Assembly (NCBI RefSeq): GCF_019749255.1
Contig: NZ_JACWFH010000018.1
Span: forward strand, 15,004 to 52,547
DNA length: 37,544 nt
Origin: Mesobacillus maritimus
Lineage (GTDB): Bacteria; Bacillota; Bacilli; Bacillales; Cytobacillaceae
Direction: 5' to 3'
In this document: one piece after another, positions 25,760-34,281 of the stretch
Position numbering within the stretch: the first letter of the stretch is position 1
How the letters are laid out: each line of letters opens with the position of its first letter
Notes under the pieces: model-generated
What the model saw: only the letters and a program-made list of their open reading frames with translations
What the model was told of the DNA's origin: nothing
The model's database searches: none
Position numbers and translations under genes: made by a program

Positions 25760-25766
25760 AAAATAT

Positions 25767-27212
25767 TTATTTCCGCAAGCAGGTAATAACTGCTTCTTTA
25801 GATGGAGTTTCTGGAACTAGGTCAGCTTGATACGAAAACTCTCGCAAGCTATTCTTTGTTTTTTCACCTAAACAAACGATTTCAGCTTTCTCCAGAAGTT
25901 CTTTCCCTATCAAACCTTTGTTTACCCCTTCTGCCATGAATACTTTCACGGCCCCAGAGGATGGGAACACAATAGTATTAACCTGTGCCTCATCAAGCAT
26001 TCTTGCTAGTAAAGGGAGGAATTGCTCGTCGACTTGCTTATAGCTTGTTAGATAAAAATCATGTTGCTCATAAGACTTCTGTTTACTATTGTCCCCGACA
26101 ACAAGGATATGCTCCAGATCGTTGTCCATTTCGGCTGCAAGACTAGCAAGGAATCCTTTTTCTTGTATCGCATAGACAGATTTTGTTGATTCACCAAAAA
26201 AGGTAGCGGTGATGCGCCGAACATCAATCCTTTGATCGAAAAGGTCCCTAAAGAAGTCTGTAACACTTTCAGGCGAAGTAAATAGGATTTTTTTATAAGA
26301 AGAGATGTTTTCTAGTATCTCGGTATGGGCTGGCGCTTTTGTTTTGGTCCAACGCGGAAATTCAATCACATCCGCTCCTTGGTTGATTAACTCCTTTGCT
26401 AGCGGGCTTTCATTTGTATCGGTTCTAGCCATGAGAATTTGCCGACCAAATAATGGTTTTTGTTCGAACCAATTCAATCTTTTGCGGAGCGAAACAATGT
26501 CGCCAACTAACGTAATTGCAGGGTTTGTAAATTTTACATTCTTCGCCTTTTCAGCAATATCTCCGAGCGTCCCCTCAAGTGTTTCTTGCCGACTAAAAGT
26601 ACCCCAACGAACTAAAATAACTGGGGTATCCGCTGATTTTCCATGCTTAATAAGATTTTCAGAAATATAGGGAAGATTAGAAATCCCCATGTAAAAAGCA
26701 ATCGTGTCTATTCCAGTAGCGAGACTTGCCCAATTAAGGTTTGGTTGCCCTTCCTTTGACTTATCATGTGCCGTAATAATGGCAAAGCTTTCGCCAAACT
26801 CCCGATGCGTGACCGGGATTCCCGCATATAAAGGAGCCGCAATTCCCGAGGTTATGCCTGGGACCATTTCATAAGGGATAGAATGTTCAACTAATGCAGC
26901 AGCCTCTTCTCCGACCCTTCCGAATACCCCAGGATCTCCACCTTTTAACCGGACAACCACTTTTCCCTGTAGTCCTTTTTCGACTAACAAAGAATTGATG
27001 GCTTCCTGCCGCAAAACATGACGATCGGGAAGCTTGCCACAGTAAATTAGCTCACAGCCAGCAGGGGCATATTCAAGCAGTTTAGGATTTGCAAGCCGGT
27101 CATATAGAATCACATCTGCCTGCTTTATTGCCTCCATTCCTTTTACCGTTATAAGTCCTATATCCCCAGGACCTGCTCCAACTAAATACACTTTTCCCCT
27201 CTTCATGTTCAC
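25767..27212 (-). CDS. cobA: Fused uroporphyrinogen-III C-methyltransferase / uroporphyrinogen-III synthase-like protein
   Basis: Makes precorrin-2 from uroporphyrinogen III, the first step to siroheme, the NirB cofactor. The 481-residue protein has an N-terminal SUMT domain (about 1-245): VGAGPGD, DRLANP, RLKGGDPGVFGRVGEE, MVPGITSGIAAPLYAGIPVTHR and TNPAITLVGDIV. The remaining 230 residues resemble a HemD domain (KILFTSPESVTDFF, TIVFPSSGAVKVF) but are divergent, so synthase activity is less certain. The architecture matches B. subtilis NasF. Start GTG (27212) or ATG six bases later; both fit GGAAGGA. It is third after nirB and nirD. Confidence 0.9.
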   Translation of the reverse strand: MNMKRGKVYLVGAGPGDIGLITVKGMEAIKQADVILYDRLANPKLLEYAPAGCELIYCGKLPDRHVLRQEAINSLLVEKGLQGKVVVRLKGGDPGVFGRVGEEAAALVEHSIPYEMVPGITSGIAAPLYAGIPVTHREFGESFAIITAHDKSKEGQPNLNWASLATGIDTIAFYMGISNLPYISENLIKHGKSADTPVILVRWGTFSRQETLEGTLGDIAEKAKNVKFTNPAITLVGDIVSLRKRLNWFEQKPLFGRQILMARTDTNESPLAKELINQGADVIEFPRWTKTKAPAHTEILENISSYKKILFTSPESVTDFFRDLFDQRIDVRRITATFFGESTKSVYAIQEKGFLASLAAEMDNDLEHILVVGDNSKQKSYEQHDFYLTSYKQVDEQFLPLLARMLDEAQVNTIVFPSSGAVKVFMAEGVNKGLIGKELLEKAEIVCLGEKTKNSLREFSYQADLVPETPSKEAVITCLRK

Positions 27213-27265
27213 GTCATCCTTCCATTTGCCTAATTAAAACTGCATCTCTATTCCAGTCTCTAGAA

Positions 27266-27290
27266 AAGAGAGAACAGGATGTTCTCTCTT
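27266..27290 (-). terminator. Hairpin between nirD and the methyltransferase gene
   Basis: AAGAGAGAACA pairs perfectly with TGTTCTCTCTT over GGA on plus (TCC on minus), followed on the minus strand by TTCTAG. This may attenuate read-through so that less methyltransferase than NirBD is made. Confidence 0.6.
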
Positions 27291-27301
27291 ACTGTTAACC
27301 A

Positions 27302-27610
27302 TTACTTTACGATAAAAACCTGCTCTTTGTCTCGCTCTACAGGATAAATTTTTACTTTTCCTTCATCGGGAGCTTGAACCTTCCCATCTATCAAGGATAT
27401 TTTCCAGTCATAAACTGGGCAAAAAACATATTCTCCGCTGACTAACCCTTCACTAAGTGTTCCACCCTTTGGGTGAGGGCTTCTGTTTTCAATCGCTCTA
27501 ACTTCTCCGTTTGTCAACCGAAATAATACAATTTCCTCCCCATTAAGTTGAAAAACCTGTCCCACTTTTTCTGGCAATGTCTCGTAGTCTGTAAGATAAA
27601 TATTAGTCAA
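27302..27610 (-). CDS. nirD: Nitrite reductase small subunit, Rieske-fold without a full cluster site
   Basis: A 102-residue Rieske-like subunit of NADH-dependent nitrite reductase. The two motif positions read SPH (Ser44-Pro-His46) and CPVY (Cys64-Pro-Val-Tyr67), whereas an intact site is CPH and CPxH. One Cys and one His ligand are thus missing, so a [2Fe-2S] cluster is not expected. Many NirD proteins also lack ligands, so this is not a sign of decay. The start is TTG with GGGAGGG upstream. It lies 18 bases after nirB. Confidence 0.9.
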   Translation of the reverse strand: MTNIYLTDYETLPEKVGQVFQLNGEEIVLFRLTNGEVRAIENRSPHPKGGTLSEGLVSGEYVFCPVYDWKISLIDGKVQAPDEGKVKIYPVERDKEQVFIVK

Positions 27611-27628
27611 TGTTCTTCCCTCCCTCTT

Positions 27629-30058
27629 TTAAACCAAAACTGGTACTTCACGTTTTTGATAGTATTTTTCTTGGATTTCTTTCTTTTCGATTGCCTCGCT
27701 CCATGGCTCGTTGTATTTTAAAAGAGTTTTGTCTAATCGCTCATTCAAGGCTTTTCTCGTTTTTTCATCTGCTAAAAATTCTTTTACATGATCTAACCCC
27801 ACACGTTCTACCCATTTAGAAGTTCGTTCCAAGTAATTCGCTGTCTCACGGTAATATTGCATAAACGCTCCGATTAATTCAATAACCTCTTCTTTTGTTT
27901 TGACCGTAGCAAATAAGTCACCAGCACGAAGGTCTGTCCCGCCATTTCCTGCGACGTAGATTTCCCAACCACCGTCGATGCCTACGACACCAAAGTCTTT
28001 AATACCCGCTTCAGCACAGTTTCTTGGACAAGCTGACACACCCATTTTCACTTTATGCGGGGTATCAAGACGTTCAAATTTCTTTTCTAGCTCGATGCCA
28101 AGACCCATTGAATCTTGAGTACCATAGCGGCAGAACTTTGCGCCAACACAAGTTTTAACCGTACGCAATGTTTTTCCGTATGCATAGCCTGAATCCATTC
28201 CAAGGTCTTCCCAAACTGCAGGTAAATCTTCCTTTTTGATTCCATACAATCCAATCCGCTGACCGCCTGTTAGCTTTACAAGTGGAACATCATACTTTTC
28301 AGCAACCTCAGCAATTTTCTTTAAATCCTCAGCAGACGTTACCCCACCATACATTCTCGGAATAACTGAATAAGTACCATCTTTCTGGATGTTCGCATGC
28401 ATTTTTTCATTCACAAGGCGGGAATCGCGATCATCTTTGTATTGGTCTTGGTGAATCATCCCTAAATAGTAGTTCACTGCGGGGCGACATTTTGTACAGC
28501 CTTCCTCCTGCTGCCAACCAAGGACGTTCATTACTTCCTTCACACTTGTTAACCCTTTTTCTTTAATTTCAGCTACGACTTCGTCTCGACTAAGCGTTGT
28601 GCATCCACAGAGAGCTATTTTCTTATCTGCTTCTTTAAACTTATCTCCGAGCGTATATGCAAGAATATCGGCAATCTGTGATTTACAGCGCCCACAAGAA
28701 CGGCCTGCATTCGTACATGCCCCAACCTCATCTACAGAAGTAAGCTCTTTTGTTTGAATTGCCTGTACAATTGTTCCTTTTGAAACCCCGTTACAGCCAC
28801 AAACAATTTCATCGTCTGCCATACTAGCGATGTCATTTGAACCTGCGGCCCCACCACAACAGCCAGATTCAAGGATAGATACGCTCGTCATCCCACTTAC
28901 ATCTTCTTTATTTACGAGCATTTTAAACAATCTCGAACTATCTTTTGTATCCCCGTAAAGCACAATACCGGAGATGCGGTTATCTCGAATGACGATTTTT
29001 TTATAGACTCCGTCAAATTCGTTATGAACCTTGATTGACTTTGTATGCTTGTCGTCCTCAATCTCCCCAGCAGAGAAGAGATCAACACCTGAGACCTTTA
29101 ATCCAGTTCCAACAATTGAACCCTCATATGGCTTTGTTTCAACACCACATAGAGTGGCAGCGAGAACTTTTCCTTGTTCATATAACGGAGCAACCAAGCC
29201 GTAAACCAGTTCCCTATGCTCGGCACATTCGCCGACTGCGAATATATTAGGAACACTCGTCTCCATAAAATCGTTGACCACAATTCCACGGTTTACATAA
29301 ATACCACTTTCCTTGGCAACTGAAGTGTTTGATCGAATTCCTACTGCCATAACCACAAGATCTGCCTCAATTTCAGTACCGTCCGTAAACCGTAGGCCAG
29401 TTACCCGATCTTCACCTATAATTTCAGCAGTTTGTTTTTCCATAATAAAATTCATACCTTGTGCCTCAAGCTCATCTTTCAGCATTTTGGAAGCCGTTGA
29501 ATCCAACTGACGTTCCATTAAATCAGGCATTAAGTGAATAACATCCACTTCCATTCCAAGATTCAACAATCCACGTGCTGCCTCAAGTCCAAGTAAACCA
29601 CCACCAATGACGGCTGCCTTTTTATAAAGTTTCGAAGACTTGATCATCGTTTCACAATCTTGGATATCACGAAACCCTGTTACACCTTGCTTATCTGCAC
29701 CCGGTATTGGGAGAATAAAAGAGCTAGAGCCCGTTGCAATAATAAGTTCATCGTAGGCTACTATACGCCCTTTATCAGAAATGACTTCTTTTTTGTTTGT
29801 ATCTATAGCAACAATTGCTTCACCAGTAAACAATTCAATTTCATTTTCTTTATACCATTCCCAGCTATTCATGATAATGTCTTCAACCGTTGTGTCCCCT
29901 TGAAGAACCGTTGATAGCTGAATTCGGTTGTAATTTGGATGTGATTCATGGCCAAATATCGTAATCTGAAAGGCTTCAGGGGCAAGCTTCAAGATTTCTT
30001 CTACTGTTCGAACTCCAGCCATACCATTTCCAATCATCACTAATTTTTTCTTACTCAT
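27629..30058 (-). CDS. nirB: Nitrite reductase [NAD(P)H] large subunit
   Basis: Reduces nitrite to ammonia with six electrons from NADH, in the cytosol. The 809-residue protein starts MSKKKLVMIGNGMAG with GGGGAGAAGG upstream; seven more residues are possible but not needed. Domains in order: FAD/NAD oxidoreductase (1-310) with GGGLLGLEA at 152-160; two BFD-like Fe-S domains, the first with Cys420, 422, 455 and 458, the second with Cys484, 486, 521 and 524; then the sulfite/nitrite reductase module. Siroheme-[4Fe-4S] ligands are C-X5-C (637, 643) and C-X3-C (677, 681). Equivalent to B. subtilis NasD. Its promoter carries an FNR site. Confidence 0.95.
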   Translation of the reverse strand: MSKKKLVMIGNGMAGVRTVEEILKLAPEAFQITIFGHESHPNYNRIQLSTVLQGDTTVEDIIMNSWEWYKENEIELFTGEAIVAIDTNKKEVISDKGRIVAYDELIIATGSSSFILPIPGADKQGVTGFRDIQDCETMIKSSKLYKKAAVIGGGLLGLEAARGLLNLGMEVDVIHLMPDLMERQLDSTASKMLKDELEAQGMNFIMEKQTAEIIGEDRVTGLRFTDGTEIEADLVVMAVGIRSNTSVAKESGIYVNRGIVVNDFMETSVPNIFAVGECAEHRELVYGLVAPLYEQGKVLAATLCGVETKPYEGSIVGTGLKVSGVDLFSAGEIEDDKHTKSIKVHNEFDGVYKKIVIRDNRISGIVLYGDTKDSSRLFKMLVNKEDVSGMTSVSILESGCCGGAAGSNDIASMADDEIVCGCNGVSKGTIVQAIQTKELTSVDEVGACTNAGRSCGRCKSQIADILAYTLGDKFKEADKKIALCGCTTLSRDEVVAEIKEKGLTSVKEVMNVLGWQQEEGCTKCRPAVNYYLGMIHQDQYKDDRDSRLVNEKMHANIQKDGTYSVIPRMYGGVTSAEDLKKIAEVAEKYDVPLVKLTGGQRIGLYGIKKEDLPAVWEDLGMDSGYAYGKTLRTVKTCVGAKFCRYGTQDSMGLGIELEKKFERLDTPHKVKMGVSACPRNCAEAGIKDFGVVGIDGGWEIYVAGNGGTDLRAGDLFATVKTKEEVIELIGAFMQYYRETANYLERTSKWVERVGLDHVKEFLADEKTRKALNERLDKTLLKYNEPWSEAIEKKEIQEKYYQKREVPVLV

Positions 30059-30125
30059 TATCCTTCTCCCCCTACTCATCTATTTGTACGTCTTTATGCG
30101 TTTGTTTTATTTTCTTTATGATTAG

Positions 30126-30168
30126 ATTGTAAATCCGAAAGGAAAATAAGTTTGTGAAGTTTATCACA
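30126..30168 (-). promoter_or_regulatory. FNR-box promoter of nirBD-cobA
   Basis: TGTGA-N6-TCACA, a perfect FNR/CRP-type palindrome, is at 30153-30168. On the minus strand TACAAT (30131-30126) is a -10, giving +1 at about 30119. The palindrome centre is then at -41.5, the classic class II activator position, and no -35 is needed. A ResD-like TTTGTGAAA lies at 30190-30198 (minus). Anaerobic activation is inferred from these. Confidence 0.8.
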
Positions 30169-30327
30169 CATTTATATATTTGTTCAACATTTCACAAATG
30201 TGTCATAAATTTTAATAGAACGACATGGCTTTTTACCCTGAATTTCGAATCAACTCTCTTATAAAAACGAACCATTATTAGGTCAGGATCACTAGATTGC
30301 ATATATAGTTATTTTTTGAATTTATTA

Positions 30328-30351
30328 ACAATAGTCTATTGGTACTATTGT
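30328..30351 (+). promoter_or_regulatory. Nested palindrome upstream of the secreted M14 peptidase
   Basis: ACAATAG (30328-30334) and CTATTGT (30345-30351) form an inverted repeat. A second CTATTG (30336-30341) gives the tighter palindrome CAATAG-T-CTATTG (30329-30341). Candidate operator about 80 bases before the start; regulator unknown. The rest of 30170-30432 has no ORF. Confidence 0.35.
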
Positions 30352-30432
30352 CGCAATACCCCTTCTGTAATAAAATACTAATTACTGGATATTTATACAT
30401 AATTTTATATTTTAATACTTGGAGGGTTTAAT

Positions 30433-32808
30433 TTGAAAAAGAAGAAAGTAATTACAGGTCTACTAGCAGCTAGTCTACTAGTTTCCGTTCCAATCACACC
30501 GGCACTTGCGGGCTCTGTAAAATGGGTAAACGTGAATGTAAATGAGGAGCAAGATGGGAGCTTGTTTAATAGTGAAAACTATGACTTTATGAAGTTCTCA
30601 GAGATTGGTAAAAAACTAGAATCGATTAATAAGCAGTCTAACCGTGTGAAAGTAGAGGTTACAGGTACTTCCTCACAAGGATACCCCCTTTATGTTGTAA
30701 CGATAGCCGACCCTAAGTCACAAGGAAAGTTCGGAAAGATTCAGTCATTGAGAAAGCAAATGTTTAAAAATCCTGAAAAAGCACAGGATTGGATTGCGAA
30801 TAACCCTGATTTTAAAGTCCCGATAATGATCAATGGTTCTATCCATGGAACTGAATTTGTCGGAACTGATGCAGTGTTACAGTTGATTGAGAGGTTTGCT
30901 CTTGATAATGATGCAGAAACTAAAGAAATTCTAGAAAACAACATCCTTATTTTTAACGTTGTCCAAAACCCTGATGGTCGAGTAGATGCAACCCGCTTTA
31001 ATGGTGAAGGGGTTGATCTAAACCGTGATTTCATCACTCAATCACAACCAGAAACACAGCAAACCGTAGAACTTCTAACAGAGTGGAATCCAATGGTGTT
31101 CCTAGATACTCATGGTTATGTTAAAAATTATGGACCAAATTTACAGGGATTGATTGAGCCTTGTACACCACCGCACAATCCGAATTATGAATATGATTTA
31201 TACCAAAAATGGGCTTTTGGTCAAGCAGAAGCAATGGAAGCGGAAATTATGGCTGATCAATCTTCCTACGAAGGCAACTTATATCAATCCATGAAAGGCT
31301 CATATATCCCACAACGTGATGACGCGGCAGGTTGGGACGATTATCCACCAATTTTTACGCCAATGTATGCAATGTATCATGGTGCTTATGGTCATACATT
31401 AGAAGCTCCAACAAATGATGAAGATGGTGTACGCTGGATGTATAACGCCATCATGGGTTCTTTGAAATATGCAACCGAAAACAAACAAGAAATGATCTCT
31501 GATCAGATTGAAATGTTCAAGCGTGGCATTAATTTTGACCATCCATTCCATGATGAGGGACATTTCCCAAATGCTTACATCCTTCCAGTTGATGAAAAAG
31601 ACCCTACTGTAACAGAAAAAGCGGTTAATCATCTACTGAAGAATGATATTGAAGTCGTTCAATCTTCGAAAGCTTTTACCGCTGGTGGAAAGAGTTATGC
31701 GAAGGGAACTTATATTGTTCAGATGGATCAAGCAAAAGCTGGACTAGCTAATACGATGCTTTGGGATGGAGAAGATATTTCGAATGATACTCCAGCAATG
31801 TATGATATTTCTGCATGGAGCCTTCCAGAACTTTGGGGCTTTGAAGCCAATCCAGTCCATGAGGCTGTGACTGTTGTAGCTTCTAAGGTTAATAATGTAG
31901 CTGGCAAAGGTTCCGTTTCTGGTAAAGGACCTTTCTTAATTCCCAACAGTTCCGTAAAAGCAGTAGAACTTGCGAATATCCTATTAAGCCAGGGCGTTAC
32001 CGTTAAGCGTGATGCAGAAGGAAACTTCTATGCGGAAGCAGCATCTAATAAGATTTCAGCCGCAGTTAAAGAGTCTGGTTTAAAGATTGGTACTGCTGAA
32101 GTTCCAGCAGATGCTAAAGCAATTGAAAGCCTGAATGTTGCGATATTAAAGGATGGCGGCATGGGGAAAGTTCAATCTCATTCAGGAACAAAACTGGCAT
32201 TGAAGCGTCTCGGCTTCAATGTAACCGAAGTGACACCTGTTGAAGTTGCCAATACTGGACTTACTGGTTTTGATGTGTTTGTTTATAGTGGAACTGAAAG
32301 CTTAATTTCTACGAATCTTAGCAACGCTAACAAAGAGTTTGGGTTCGAAACCGCAGGACAATTAACGACTTTTAAAGAAAATGTTCATGCATTTTTAAAT
32401 AATGGCGGCAAATACATTGCTGTTGGTGCTGGAGCATCTAGAGCAACAAAAACCCTAGGCCTTACCAACAATACGATAAACACTGCAGGATCTAACAGCA
32501 ACGGAATCGTAAAGGTTAGCTACGAAGGGGAAGGCCTAACTGCTGGCTATGATCAAGATGATTTAGGCTTTGTATACCGCCCTGTTTGGTACACAGGTCT
32601 AAATGGTGATGAAGTTGGGGCAACAATCGCCGATTCAGAAGAGTTCTTCGTAGCGGGCCACTGGAGAGGTAACGCTCCTGCACAAGGCCAAGCTGTTATC
32701 GTAAAAGAACAAGACAAGGACGTAACGCTAATCGGTCTTGAAGCAGGTTTCCGCGATCATACTGACTACCTGTTCCGTCTATTATCGAATGCCATTTTCA
32801 CAAAATAA
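30433..32808 (+). CDS. Secreted M14 family zinc carboxypeptidase
   Basis: A 791-residue exported metallopeptidase. Signal peptide: MKKKK, a hydrophobic stretch to about residue 21, and a likely AxA site in PALAG (about 26). The M14 domain (about 50-370) has the zinc ligands His138 and Glu141 in IHGTE, His227 in DTHGY, and catalytic Glu324 in GHTLEAPT, with NPDGRVDATRFNGEGVDLNRD between. The C-terminal 420 residues, including a Rossmann- or glutamine-amidotransferase-like stretch (LNVAILKDGGMG, NNGGKYIAVGAG), are not a standard M14 part. The start is TTG with GGAGGG six bases upstream. It converges on a LysM M14 peptidase. Confidence 0.9.
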   Translation: MKKKKVITGLLAASLLVSVPITPALAGSVKWVNVNVNEEQDGSLFNSENYDFMKFSEIGKKLESINKQSNRVKVEVTGTSSQGYPLYVVTIADPKSQGKFGKIQSLRKQMFKNPEKAQDWIANNPDFKVPIMINGSIHGTEFVGTDAVLQLIERFALDNDAETKEILENNILIFNVVQNPDGRVDATRFNGEGVDLNRDFITQSQPETQQTVELLTEWNPMVFLDTHGYVKNYGPNLQGLIEPCTPPHNPNYEYDLYQKWAFGQAEAMEAEIMADQSSYEGNLYQSMKGSYIPQRDDAAGWDDYPPIFTPMYAMYHGAYGHTLEAPTNDEDGVRWMYNAIMGSLKYATENKQEMISDQIEMFKRGINFDHPFHDEGHFPNAYILPVDEKDPTVTEKAVNHLLKNDIEVVQSSKAFTAGGKSYAKGTYIVQMDQAKAGLANTMLWDGEDISNDTPAMYDISAWSLPELWGFEANPVHEAVTVVASKVNNVAGKGSVSGKGPFLIPNSSVKAVELANILLSQGVTVKRDAEGNFYAEAASNKISAAVKESGLKIGTAEVPADAKAIESLNVAILKDGGMGKVQSHSGTKLALKRLGFNVTEVTPVEVANTGLTGFDVFVYSGTESLISTNLSNANKEFGFETAGQLTTFKENVHAFLNNGGKYIAVGAGASRATKTLGLTNNTINTAGSNSNGIVKVSYEGEGLTAGYDQDDLGFVYRPVWYTGLNGDEVGATIADSEEFFVAGHWRGNAPAQGQAVIVKEQDKDVTLIGLEAGFRDHTDYLFRLLSNAIFTK

Positions 32809-32818
32809 ATGCGAGTTT

Positions 32819-32845
32819 AAAGCCCGGCATAAATGCCGGGCTTTT
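32819..32845 (+). terminator. Intrinsic terminator of the secreted M14 gene
   Basis: AAAGCCCGGCA pairs with TGCCGGGCTTT over TAAA and is followed by TATTC, 11 bases past the stop codon. Confidence 0.9.
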
Positions 32846-32872
32846 ATTCTTTCAAACTAACTCTACTCCAAG

Positions 32873-34063
32873 TCACATATACAACCCCGCCAGAAAGATC
32901 CCCAACGATTCTTGATAAATCTCGTCGAACTGAGACAATGGCAATGGATTAACCCCAAATCCTAGTTCTACCGTGAAACCAGGTCGACGCCAATCTTGGA
33001 TAAACCAATCTTTATATCCAGCATAGCTCTCAATCGTTTTAACAGGCTCATACCCACTCACTCGACCAAATTCTTGGACCATTGGTTCTGCCTCTGGAGG
33101 CTCAAGGTTCTCAAAGCCCCAATAAATGACTTCCCCTTGAGTATGGAACGCCAATACTCGCGAGAAATCACGCCGTCTTGTCAGCTCTGCCATCGCAATC
33201 GCCTCCGGCTCGCTTAACGGACGCTCCCCGACATAATCCCTCGGTCCAGGCCCTACTTGATTTCGTTCCTTCTCTAACTCCCATCGAGCTGGGAACTGAT
33301 CATTAAGGTCTACCCCTCTAATATTCGCCTTCCAACCGGTAAAGTCGGTACTTCCACTATTTAATTCGACCACCCTACTTCGATGGGGTTCATTAGGCGG
33401 TGGTCCGTTTAAAACGAGATTAACACCATCGGGATTGACCATTGGGACAATCGACAACGTCGTTTCGCCATAAAGAGGGTGCATTGAAAGCCCACGGATT
33501 GGACTGTTATTGGTCAATGACAATAAATAGTCATTTAAAAAAGTCATAATCACTGGGGTGGTGATCCATTCATTCGCATGAAATGAGCCGTTGTAGTGCA
33601 CCCGCTTTTGGCCATTCCCAATCAAAACTTCCGGAATATTATTCCCTAAGACTGAATTCCCTGCAGATGGCGTTCGGATAAATGGATACACTCGCTCTAG
33701 TCGTGCCAAATCGGTCATCATCGTACTATAGTCATATTCCTGTTTCCCTTGAACTAGCCTCCAAGTAATTCTTTGGGGAATCTTAACTGTTTGCCCAATT
33801 TGTAGTCGATTAGGGTCAATGTTTGGGTTTACTAAGAAAAGTGCATCCTGCGATAGGTTGCGTCTTGCAGCAATACTCCATAAAGTATCACCAGGATTGA
33901 TTCGATAATCAACGGCGACAAACCCTGGAACACGGACACGCTGTCCAATGGAAATGCTTCCTGCCTGAATATCTCGATTTGAATCCATAATCAATTGCAG
34001 ATTAATGTTGAAAATTTGGCTATAATACCAAAGAGTATCTCCTCGTCTAACAAATACGTCCAT
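32873..34063 (-). CDS. LysM-containing M14 peptidase, gamma-D-glutamyl-diaminopimelate endopeptidase I type
   Basis: A 396-residue peptidoglycan-stem peptidase. Two LysM domains come first (about 1-46, 52-97; RRGDTLWYYS and NPGDTLWSIA). The M14 domain has His162 and Glu165 in FHANEW, NPDGVNLVLNG, VDLNDQFPA, His307 in AFHTQG and catalytic Glu366 in TVELGFG. No signal peptide is present, as in the Lysinibacillus ENP1 and B. subtilis YqgT group, which act on spore or recycled wall peptides. GGGAGGAG precedes the ATG. Convergent with the secreted M14 gene; the two have different domain layouts and are not recent duplicates. Confidence 0.9.
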   Translation of the reverse strand: MDVFVRRGDTLWYYSQIFNINLQLIMDSNRDIQAGSISIGQRVRVPGFVAVDYRINPGDTLWSIAARRNLSQDALFLVNPNIDPNRLQIGQTVKIPQRITWRLVQGKQEYDYSTMMTDLARLERVYPFIRTPSAGNSVLGNNIPEVLIGNGQKRVHYNGSFHANEWITTPVIMTFLNDYLLSLTNNSPIRGLSMHPLYGETTLSIVPMVNPDGVNLVLNGPPPNEPHRSRVVELNSGSTDFTGWKANIRGVDLNDQFPARWELEKERNQVGPGPRDYVGERPLSEPEAIAMAELTRRRDFSRVLAFHTQGEVIYWGFENLEPPEAEPMVQEFGRVSGYEPVKTIESYAGYKDWFIQDWRRPGFTVELGFGVNPLPLSQFDEIYQESLGIFLAGLYM

Positions 34064-34233
34064 ATCTGCTCCTCCCGCTGTTCAGAATCGCATCTATATA
34101 AACATATGATGTAAGCCAAGAATATATATCAAAAGGTCTCTTTTGGATGAATCTGTTAGTTACAAAGCAAAAGTGTTCTCTCAGCGGCATATGGCTGGAG
34201 CCTTTCAACTAAGCTTTTTATCATCGATTAACA

Positions 34234-34265
34234 CAAAAAACCGAGTGCATAACGATGCACCCGGC
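34234..34265 (-). terminator. Intrinsic terminator of the lipoprotein gene
   Basis: On the minus strand AAGCCGGGTGCAT pairs with ATGCACTCGGTTT (two G-U pairs) over CGTT and is followed by six Ts. Confidence 0.85.
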
Positions 34266-34281
34266 TTCATTGGATTAATCT

